Assembly (NCBI RefSeq): GCF_040678635.1
Contig: NZ_JBFATZ010000017.1
Location: forward strand, 84,727 to 148,726
Direction: 5' to 3'
Source: Thermopolyspora sp040678635
GTDB taxonomy: Bacteria; Actinomycetota; Actinomycetes; Streptosporangiales; Streptosporangiaceae
Length of the DNA stretch: 64,000 bases
The notes below the pieces were generated by a model that saw nothing but the letters and a program-made list of their open reading frames with translations, had not been told where the DNA came from and did not search any database. This document shows positions 15,618-22,095 of the stretch, piece after piece (position 1 is the first letter of the stretch; each line of letters starts with the position of its first letter). The translations under genes and the position numbers were made by a program.

Positions 15618-16580
15618 ATGAACGAGTACAACGAGTGCGACGTAGTGGTCATCGGCGGAGGCGCTTCCGGCCTGTCCGCGGCCTTGGTCCTGGCCCGTGC
15701 GCGGCGCCGGGTCGCCGTCGTTGACGCCGGTCGGCCGCGCAACGCCCCGGCGGGCCACATGCAGGGCTTCCTGGGCGCTGATGGTCTCCCGCCGGCCGAG
15801 CTCCTCGCCGCGGGCCGGGCGGAGGTCGCCGGGTACGGCGGGCAACTGATCTCCGGAACCGTCACGGGCATCACCCCCTGCCCGGCCCCCGCCGGTGCGG
15901 TCCGCCGTCGCTTCGTGGTCACCCTCGACGACGGCCCGGCGCTGCGCACGCGCCGGGTCCTGGTGACCACTGGTCTGCGTGATGACATCCCCGACATTCC
16001 CGGCGTACGCGAGCGGTGGGGCCGCGATCTGCTGCACTGCCCGTACTGCCACGGATATGAGGTCCGCGACCGGCCCTTGGGCGTGCTCGGCGGCACCCCG
16101 GAGGCCGTCGCCCACGCCCATCTCGTCAGGCAGTGGTCCGACGACGTCGTCTTCTTCGCGAACGGCGCGGTGCTGGCCGCCGATCAGCGCGAGCGGCTGG
16201 CCGCGCGCTCCATCGGTATCATCGACGCCCCAGTCGCGCGCCTGGTCGTCGAGGACGACCACCTGAGCGGCGTCGAGCTGACCTCCGGCGAGATCGTGCC
16301 GCGCAGCGCGGTGTTCGTCCGGCCCCGGTTCGTGCCGAACGACGACCTGCTCACGTCCCTGGGATGCACCACCCACGACAGCGGCTGGGTCGTCGTCGAC
16401 GCGACCGGGCGGACGAGCGTCGATGGCATCTGGGCGGCCGGGAACGCGGTCAACCCGCGGGCCCAGGTCATCACGGCCGCGGGTGAAGGGTCGGCCGCCG
16501 CCATCGCCATCAACAATTCCCTCGTCGACGAGGACGTTTCGATCGCAGTCACCGGCTTCCGGCTCGGACTGCCCGTCTGA
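15618..16580 (+). CDS. Thioredoxin-reductase-like FAD/NAD(P) oxidoreductase
   Basis: 320 aa. FAD-binding GxGxxG at residues 13-18 (VVVIGGGASGLSAAL), redox-active pair CPYC near residue 139 (LLHCPYCHGYEV), NADP-domain (LGVLGGTPEAVAHA, with the usual Gly motif weakened) and a C-terminal FAD motif (GIWAAGNAVNP). Size and order match the thioredoxin reductase group. Several actinobacterial members are found beside XRE-cupin regulators rather than thioredoxin; no thioredoxin gene is adjacent here, so the partner is unknown. Followed by a small membrane protein gene. Confidence 0.85.
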   Translation: MNEYNECDVVVIGGGASGLSAALVLARARRRVAVVDAGRPRNAPAGHMQGFLGADGLPPAELLAAGRAEVAGYGGQLISGTVTGITPCPAPAGAVRRRFVVTLDDGPALRTRRVLVTTGLRDDIPDIPGVRERWGRDLLHCPYCHGYEVRDRPLGVLGGTPEAVAHAHLVRQWSDDVVFFANGAVLAADQRERLAARSIGIIDAPVARLVVEDDHLSGVELTSGEIVPRSAVFVRPRFVPNDDLLTSLGCTTHDSGWVVVDATGRTSVDGIWAAGNAVNPRAQVITAAGEGSAAAIAINNSLVDEDVSIAVTGFRLGLPV

Positions 16581-16638
16581 CGCCGCTCCGGGAGCCACAC
16601 CACCCAACCACCCCCTCCAGTCCGATAGGAGCATCACC

Positions 16639-16953
16639 ATGTCCAACGCCGACTTCACCGACCCAGCCGACTTGTCCACCAGCCCGACGTCGGGCGACCT
16701 TCGGACCGCCCACGCTGTTTCACCGGCCCCCGTCGGTCCGCCGACCACGCACCAGCTCGCGCTCATGATCTGGATCGCGGTCTTCCCGACCCTCATGGTC
16801 CTCAACCTGACCCTGGCGCCCTGGCTGGCCAACCTCGGTCCGGTCCTGCGGACCTTCGTCCTCGCGACCGTCGCGGTCCCGATCGTCATCTACGGCCTCA
16901 TGCCCCGGCTGCACCGGATCCGGGCCCGCATCCTTACCCGGCGTGCTGTGTGA
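16639..16953 (+). CDS. Small two-helix membrane protein
   Basis: 104 aa. A polar 40-residue N-terminus precedes two hydrophobic helices (LALMIWIAVFPTLMVLNLTL and LRTFVLATVAVPIVIYGLMP) and a basic C-terminus (HRIRARILTRR). GATAGGAG gives a ribosome site. It follows the oxidoreductase by 58 nt and may be co-transcribed. The helix pair resembles small integral proteins often fused to antibiotic-biosynthesis-monooxygenase-like domains; no function can be assigned. Confidence 0.7.
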   Translation: MSNADFTDPADLSTSPTSGDLRTAHAVSPAPVGPPTTHQLALMIWIAVFPTLMVLNLTLAPWLANLGPVLRTFVLATVAVPIVIYGLMPRLHRIRARILTRRAV

Positions 16954-17059
16954 CCCGCACTGCCGAGCCGTACTTCCGCGACACCCGGAGGACATCGGCG
17001 ACACCTTCGATGAGGCGCGACCGGGTCGCCTGCCCCTTCGGCGTCAGCACACGTCGCAT
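16934..17059 (-). pseudogene. TetR-family N-terminal fragment
   Basis: Minus-strand ORF of 41 codons starting MRRVLTPKGQATRSRLIEGV then ADVLR. The T-P-K-G-x-x-T-R-x-R-L-I-x-x-x-A pattern is the first helix of a TetR DNA-binding domain; after that it departs from the family and stops. It overlaps the end of the small membrane protein gene. Probably debris. Confidence 0.45.
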
Positions 17060-17228
17060 GGGCCTTGCTCCCCGCCCCGCCGGACTTGACCGTCCAAGCT
17101 AGTGCGCTTCAGCCGGCCCTTCTGATGGAGGCACCGATGGTGCTCCAGGGTGAGAAGTCGGGGCGCGCGGGCGGCTGGGGCCGGTCCCCGGGCCGCGCCG
17201 TGTGCGAGCGCGGCCCGGGGCGGGGGGC

Positions 17229-17284
17229 ATGTGTCCTGTTTGGCCAGGTCGCGTAGGTGGTTCTTGAGGATCTTGCCGGAGGCC
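17229..17284 (-). pseudogene. Acyl-CoA synthetase C-terminal fragment
   Basis: Reads PASGKILKNHLRDLAKQDT on the minus strand. The (T/A)-S-G-K-I-L-(K/R) motif contains the catalytic lysine near the C-terminus of AMP-binding acyl-CoA ligases. The fragment is joined at 17283 to the cas6 relic. The rest of the enzyme is absent. 17060-17228 contains no gene that I can support. Confidence 0.5.
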
Positions 17285-17651
17285 GGCAGCAGTCACGCCT
17301 GCCGCGTCATCCGCTCCCCCGCCGCGTCCCACCCGGTCCCCTTCACCACCACCGGCGTACTCGTCCAAAACCTCCCCCGCCCGCCCTCGAACGTCGGCGG
17401 ATCCACCGGCACGACGTTCAAAATCCGCAACGCCGCCCCACCCCAGTCCAGCAGCTCCCGCGCCTCCCTCCTTCGGCCTTCCAGATACAAATGGACAACG
17501 GACCCCCACCCATACCCAATGGGCATACATGCAGGTCAGAGCGCCTCTCCGAGGCAACACCCGGCCCCACTCCATCCCAAAGCGCTACGCTGCCGCCAGA
17601 CACTGAGAAACGACGGTTGATCTTGGTCTTGCGGCAAACCTCCGGGGTTTC
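17283..17651 (-). pseudogene. Decayed copy of cas6 3' part plus CRISPR leader
   Basis: 17283-17460 aligns with 2118-2296 of cas6 (shared blocks include GGCGGATCCACCGGCACGAC and GTTCAAAATCCG), then jumps to the cas6 ribosome-site region (GCCTCCCTCCTTCGGCCTT) and follows the array 1 leader through the left arm of the palindrome (17630-17645). About 300 bp of the cas6 5' part is deleted at a CGC microhomology; the right palindrome arm and all repeats are missing. No functional Cas6 can be made. 17652-17710 is spacer DNA before the toxin-antitoxin pair. Confidence 0.88.
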
Positions 17652-17723
17652 TCTGCTGCAGTTCTCGGCACGCCCTACAGCTCCTGAAGGACGTGATCTT
17701 TTCTCCTCGGTATGATGAACGGT

Positions 17724-17999
17724 ATGACAACGAAGAAGTACACCGTCACCCTGCCCGAGGAACTGGCCGAGGCCATTCGGGCCGAGGTGGGCTCCGGTGG
17801 CTTCAGCCGCTATGTCGCCCGTGCGCTCGAGCGCCAGCATGAGCGTGACAGGCTTCACGAATTCGTCGGCTGGTGGGAGTTGGAGCACGGTCCGGTGTCC
17901 GACGAGGACCTCGCCGAAGCCGAGGCCGAACGCCGCGATCTGGAGCGCCGCCATATCGAGCAGGCCCGGACCCGTGGGCTGCTTCGCGATGCGGGATGA
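17724..17999 (+). CDS. Ribbon-helix-helix-type antitoxin (VapB-like)
   Basis: 91 aa from MTTKKYTVTLPEELAEAIRA. The N-terminal strand KYTVTLPEELAEAI followed by GGFSRYVARALERQ is a ribbon-helix-helix DNA-binding fold; the acidic and basic helical tail (EAEAERRDLERRH) should wrap the toxin. Two upstream ATGs (17712, 17715) exist, but TATGAT at 17711-17716 looks like a -10 box, so transcription and translation may both start at the ATG at 17724 (leaderless). The stop overlaps the toxin start (ATGA). Confidence 0.8.
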   Translation: MTTKKYTVTLPEELAEAIRAEVGSGGFSRYVARALERQHERDRLHEFVGWWELEHGPVSDEDLAEAEAERRDLERRHIEQARTRGLLRDAG

Positions 18000-18394
18000 A
18001 GTTCGAACACAGCTACCTGCTTGACAGCGAAGGGCTGTCCCAGGCCGTGCGCGGCGAGCGTCGCATGGGCGCCCGGCTCAAAGACGCCGATCGCTCGGGC
18101 ATCCGCGTCATGACCACGTCCATGAGCCTGATCGAGGCCTACCACGGCAAGATCAATCGAGCGGCTTGGCGGTGGGCCTTGTCGCGTCTCCATGTCGAGC
18201 CTGTGACGGAGCGAATCGCCGACGAGGCGATCGACCTGCTCCAGGACGCGGGCCTGCACGGGCACAAGTACGCCATCGAGGCCGCTCTGGCCGCCATCGC
18301 CCTGCGTCAACGTGGCCCGGTCACCATCTTCACGTCCGATGCGGACGATATGCACAAGCTGTGCGGAAACCGGGTTTTGATCGTCAAGCTGTGA
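17996..18394 (+). CDS. PIN-domain toxin (VapC-like)
   Basis: 132 aa. Putative ribonuclease of the PIN fold. Acidic residues in order: D10 (LLDSEGLS), E47 (SLIEAYHG), E in KYAIEAALAAIAL near residue 94, and D in FTSDADDMHKL near 117. The second half (HKYAIEAALAAIALRQRGPV then TIFTSDADDM) is the common PIN layout. Translation is coupled to the antitoxin. It sits directly after the cas6/leader relic. RNA target unknown. Confidence 0.82.
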   Translation: MKFEHSYLLDSEGLSQAVRGERRMGARLKDADRSGIRVMTTSMSLIEAYHGKINRAAWRWALSRLHVEPVTERIADEAIDLLQDAGLHGHKYAIEAALAAIALRQRGPVTIFTSDADDMHKLCGNRVLIVKL

Positions 18395-18634
18395 CGAAAC
18401 GATCCGGGGCAGAGGCGGATCAGCGGCAAGGCCGCGGCCCTTGCCAGCCCGATGACGACATGCCTCTTTGGCTCGGCGACCTCCTGCGGTTCGTCATACC
18501 GCCCAGATGGCACTGGGCCTGTAGGGGCTCGACCGTGGTTGTGCGCGGCGACTCGGTTGATGGGACGGGCGGCCGTATGGCGGGGGGTTCGGTCCCGCCG
18601 GCTCGGCCGAGCCCGTACGGTTGTCGTCCTCGGC

Positions 18635-19651
18635 CTACCCGTAGGCGGCGCGCAGCACGGTGCAGGCGCGCAGGGTCACCCACTTGGATGGCAGGCCCTG
18701 GCGCTCGATGTCCATCACCAGCTTGCGGTTGGAGGCGGCGCGATTGAGCCATCTGCCCCATTGGTTCTGGTGGGCCTTGAGCCAGCGGAGGGCGGGGGCG
18801 AGGCGTTCGTCGGTGGCGTGGCCGAGTTCGGCGAGGACCTCCAGGGTTTGCAGGACGTCGGCGGCGTACAGGACGGGGAAGCCGGGCTTGAACCACAGGC
18901 GGCTGGGGACGGTGTCGCCTCCGCCCATCGGGTAGTCGGCGACGACCGGGTCGCGGGAGAACAGGAAGCGCACGCCCTCGTCGATCGCGCGCTGGAGCTG
19001 GGGTGCGCGCCGGGGCGGCGGGATGCGGGCGAAGGCCGCCAGTTCCTTGATCGCGCCCCAGGCGCAGGGGTGCCCGTCGTTCCCGCCGCAGGCGAAGCCG
19101 GGGCCGCTGCTGCCCGACGGATACCAGCGGTCCACGCCCTCGCCGGTGATCGTCCTGGCCGCCCAATCGACGGAGGCCTGTACGCGTTCGTCGTCGAGGT
19201 GGCCGAAGCCGATGAGCGCGCGCAGCAGGTTGCCGTTGAGGCAGTGCATGACGGTTTCCGGCGGCGGGGGCTCCTCGGTCTTGGCCGTGGAGGCTCCGAA
19301 TCCTCCGGTGGAGGCCTGGGTCCAGGTGAGCACGTAGTCGCAGGCGGCGGCGATTTGCGGGTGCCGGCCGTCGGCGCCCAACTGGTCGAGGATGATCAAT
19401 TGCCAGACCGTGCCGGTGAATGCCGAGCCGTACCCGGAGCCGGGGCTCTCCCACCAGCCGGCCGGGTTCTGGGCGGCGAGGATGGATTTGATCGGGTCGG
19501 TGTCCATCGCCGCGTCGCGTGCCTCACGAACCTCCGGCGAGTCGGGCGGCAGGTCGAGCAGGCGCTGCAGGGTGGCCGCCCGTACGGCCGGAGTGTTCCA
19601 TTCGAGCAGCCACGGCAGCGGATCCGCTCGAACATGATCGAGCCACGTCAT
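18635..19651 (-). CDS. Alpha/alpha-toroid protein (prenyltransferase/squalene-cyclase-like)
   Basis: 338 aa. Repeated motifs of the terpene cyclase/prenyltransferase toroid: W-L-D-H-V at the start, AAQNPAGWWESPGSGYGSAF, TWTQASTGGFGAST and LKAHQNQWGRWLN. The DxDD motif of class II terpene cyclases is not visible, so catalysis is doubtful. Homologues are often labelled 'nitrogen fixation protein NifH' by error. It is a single gene, convergent with vapC. The 240 bp at 18395-18634 holds no gene. Confidence 0.7.
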   Translation of the reverse strand: MTWLDHVRADPLPWLLEWNTPAVRAATLQRLLDLPPDSPEVREARDAAMDTDPIKSILAAQNPAGWWESPGSGYGSAFTGTVWQLIILDQLGADGRHPQIAAACDYVLTWTQASTGGFGASTAKTEEPPPPETVMHCLNGNLLRALIGFGHLDDERVQASVDWAARTITGEGVDRWYPSGSSGPGFACGGNDGHPCAWGAIKELAAFARIPPPRRAPQLQRAIDEGVRFLFSRDPVVADYPMGGGDTVPSRLWFKPGFPVLYAADVLQTLEVLAELGHATDERLAPALRWLKAHQNQWGRWLNRAASNRKLVMDIERQGLPSKWVTLRACTVLRAAYG

Positions 19652-19934
19652 CCCCTCATAAGAGCCTTACCGGACAGGCTCCAATAGGGCCGAAGGTCCC
19701 GAAAGCGGCGTCACGGGCGAAGCGTCGGGTCCGAGCGGAGAGGGCACCGGCGGGCGTGACTGCAGGATCGACGGCCGGACCCGCGACATGACGAAGTCGT
19801 AGGCGCGACGCCCCGAACACCCGCCCGGTGACGACCCCGCAACCTCCGCCCATCCGCTCCTGTGCGGCCTTCGAACCCCGTCGCCGCCAGTTCGGCAGGT
19901 GCGGGCTAACGGGGTCGCGCGTCGGAGTACGTGA

Positions 19935-20525
19935 TCAGGGGGCGATGCCGACGCGGAGGAGGCGCCAGACCGCCTCGGCGGTGGTGCGGCGGTCGGCGGG
20001 CGCGGTCTTGCCGAGGGTGCCTGCGAGCATGCCGAAGGCGAGCATCAGATCGTCGACGGTGATCTCGGGGCGGATGCGGCCGGCGCGGCGGGCGGCGTCG
20101 AGGTGGGGGTCGAGCAGGGCCGCCACGCGATCGCGGATGCGCAGGACGCGGGCGTCGGCGGTGGCCACGTTCACCATCTCGATGAACGCGGTCGAGGCGA
20201 TGGTCTGCTCGGTGATCAGCGCGAGCAGGTCGTCCAGGGTGGTGCCGGGCAGGGCGGCCGCCGCCTCCAGTTCCCTGACCCCGTCCTCGAACACGGCCAA
20301 GGCGAGGCTCACCCGGTCGGGAAAGTGCCGGTAGAGGCTGCCCTGGCCGACCCGGGCCGCGCGGGTGACCGAGGCGAGGGGCGCCTGGTAGCCGTCGCTG
20401 GCGAAGATCTGGCGGGCCGCCGCGATCAGGGCCGCCCGGTTCTCCGCCGCGGCGCTCGGCCCTCGGTTGGTACGGCGCGCGTTCTCGCGGTGATCCCGAC
20501 GGACGTCTCGACGGGGGTGGGACAT
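19935..20525 (-). CDS. TetR-family transcriptional repressor
   Basis: 196 aa. HTH in residues about 28-75 (NRAALIAAARQIFASDGYQA, then VTRAARVGQGSLYRHFPDR); variable ligand-binding helices follow. The basic N-terminus (HPRRDVRRDHRENARRTNRG) is longer than usual. Divergent from the SDR gene at 20702, with two 22-bp operator-like sites between them, so it most likely represses itself and the SDR gene. 19652-19934 has no gene. Confidence 0.88.
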   Translation of the reverse strand: MSHPRRDVRRDHRENARRTNRGPSAAAENRAALIAAARQIFASDGYQAPLASVTRAARVGQGSLYRHFPDRVSLALAVFEDGVRELEAAAALPGTTLDDLLALITEQTIASTAFIEMVNVATADARVLRIRDRVAALLDPHLDAARRAGRIRPEITVDDLMLAFGMLAGTLGKTAPADRRTTAEAVWRLLRVGIAP

Positions 20526-20539
20526 GACGGCTAGCATAC

Positions 20540-20561
20540 AACCGGACGACGTTGTCCGGTT
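20540..20561. promoter_or_regulatory. Primary TetR operator candidate
   Basis: AACCGGAC and GTCCGGTT, perfect 8-bp arms around GACGTT, 15 bp upstream of the tetR ATG. Fits autoregulation by the TetR protein. Confidence 0.65.
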
Positions 20562-20614
20562 TATCAGTGACCCCATCCCCGACCCTCCCGACCGGGGGCG
20601 AAGCCACCCCCAGC

Positions 20615-20636
20615 AACCGGACAGTGCTCTCCAGTT
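20615..20636. promoter_or_regulatory. Secondary TetR operator candidate
   Basis: AACCGGAC, AGTGCT, CTCCAGTT: same length and left arm as the site at 20540, with a weakened right arm, 66 bp upstream of the SDR ATG. Fits a lower-affinity site controlling the SDR promoter. Confidence 0.5.
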
Positions 20637-20701
20637 AGTGGGCCGCATCCGGATGGACAACTCCGCCGCACCGCCCTCGATATCGGCCGAAAGGGTCGCA
20701 T

Positions 20702-21460
20702 ATGAGCACCTCCACCTCCACCTCCGAACGCGTCGTGCTGATCACCGGGGCGGGCTCCGGAATCGGCCGCGCGATGGCCATGGCGTTCGCGGACACCGGC
20801 GCCCGCGTCGTCGCCGCCGACCTCGACTCCGCCGCCGTCGAACGCACCGCGGCCGACATCGGAAAGGCGGCCGTCGCGGTGGCGGCGGACATCTCCGACG
20901 AGGCGTCCGTCGCCGCCATGGTCGAGACCGCGATCGACGCGTTCGGCCGCGTCGACGTGCTGTGCAACAACGCCGGAATCATGGACGACATGGCGCTGCC
21001 CGCGAACCTGGCCATCGACCTGTGGGAACGGGTGCTGAAGATCAACCTGACCGGGACGTTCCTGGTCACCCGCGCCGTGCTGCCGCACATGCTGCGCCAA
21101 GGCGGCGGCGTGATCGTCAACACCGGCTCGGAGGCCAGCCTGCGCGGCGGCACGGCCGGTGTGGCGTACACGGCGTCCAAGCACGGTGTGGCGGGGCTCA
21201 CCAAGAGCGTGGCCTGGGCCTACGCCAAGGACGGCATCCGCTGCAACGCGATCCTGCCCGGCCCCACCATCACCGGCATCGGTCGCGGCACCTCCTTCGA
21301 CGAAGCCGGCAGCGCCAGGCTCGCCCCCGTGCTCGCGCTCGGCGACCGGATCGCCCAGCCCGAGCAGATGGCGAGCGTCGCCGTCTTCCTCGCCTCCGAC
21401 GCCGCCTCGTTCGTCAACGGCGCGCTCGTACCCGTGGACGGAGGCTGGGCGGCGGGCTAA
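20702..21460 (+). CDS. Short-chain dehydrogenase/reductase
   Basis: 252 aa, classical SDR length. Cofactor motif TGAGSGIG at residues 15-22; an acidic residue after beta-2 (AADLDS) favours NAD; NNAG near 95; catalytic Ser in VNTGSEASLRG, then YTASKHG (YxxxK) near 159; C-terminal FVNGALVPVDGGW. The substrate is unknown; the pairing with a TetR repressor suggests induction by a hydrophobic ligand. It is followed by a decayed IS element. Confidence 0.88.
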   Translation: MSTSTSTSERVVLITGAGSGIGRAMAMAFADTGARVVAADLDSAAVERTAADIGKAAVAVAADISDEASVAAMVETAIDAFGRVDVLCNNAGIMDDMALPANLAIDLWERVLKINLTGTFLVTRAVLPHMLRQGGGVIVNTGSEASLRGGTAGVAYTASKHGVAGLTKSVAWAYAKDGIRCNAILPGPTITGIGRGTSFDEAGSARLAPVLALGDRIAQPEQMASVAVFLASDAASFVNGALVPVDGGWAAG

Positions 21461-21542
21461 GCGTCCTGCCCCGCGCCATATGCCCCGGGATCCCCGACGA
21501 CCCCAATCCTCTCCGCACGGTCAGGCAGTGAGCACGGTGGCT

Positions 21543-21581
21543 CCTCCGCTTACTGAAGGAGCGGCTTCTCGCTAAGCCGCT
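21543..21581. repeat. IS200/IS605-type element end hairpins
   Basis: AGCGGCTT and AAGCCGCT (21560-21581) form an 8-bp stem with the TnpB stop in the loop, followed on the minus strand by a second stem (CCGCT/AGCGG) around CTTCAG. Such hairpins mark the right end of IS605-type elements and the 3' end of their guide RNA. Confidence 0.5.
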
Positions 21582-22071
21582 CGCGCAGCGTCGCGAAGGG
21601 CAAGCCCTGCCCTCACGATGGTGATCGCCGCGTTCACGTCGGCGTGCGCGGCGTGCCCGCACGCCGTACAGGCGAACCCGGCCTGGTGAGGCGGTTCTCC
21701 TTCGGGCGGTGCCCGCAGCGGGCGCAGGTGCGGGTGGTATTGCGGGGATCGACCGCGATCAGCTCTCGACCGGCGCTTTCAGTTCTGTGCGATAGGACCG
21801 TCAGGAATACCCCCCAACCCGCGTCCCGTCCAGGATGCTCCGGTTGAGCCCGGACCTGGCGGCGACGCCCCGGCCGGGCCGCTCGATTGTGCCGGATGCC
21901 GAGCGGGGTTATGTCCGCGATCCGCAGATCCTCATGCACGATCACGTCGTAGCCACGCACAACGGCGAGCGCGGCCTTTTCGCGCCATCCAGGCACCGGC
22001 GGCGGCTGAACGTCCGAACGCCTCGCCGACCTCGTCGGCGGTTCACCGTGAGCGGTCGTACGGATATGCAC
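21572..22071 (-). pseudogene. Frameshifted, truncated TnpB (IS200/IS605 family) gene
   Basis: Recognisable pieces in different frames: VVRGYDVIVHEDLRIADIT, AARSGLNRSILD, DAGWGVFL, SAGRELIAVDPRNTTRTCAR then CGH, and finally HQAGFACTACGHAAHADVNA then AITIVRAG. They make up the C-terminal RuvC-like part and four-cysteine zinc finger of TnpB. At least two frame changes and loss of the N-terminal half mean it is dead. TnpB is an RNA-guided nuclease ancestral to Cas12. Confidence 0.8.
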
Positions 22072-22095
22072 GGCCCTGGCCGCTAGGCCCTTTCT

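Noticed and set aside
15620..16889. Extension of the XRE-cupin frame far upstream (670 codons)
   Set aside because: It runs antisense through the oxidoreductase gene and its promoter; the real start is near 15539.
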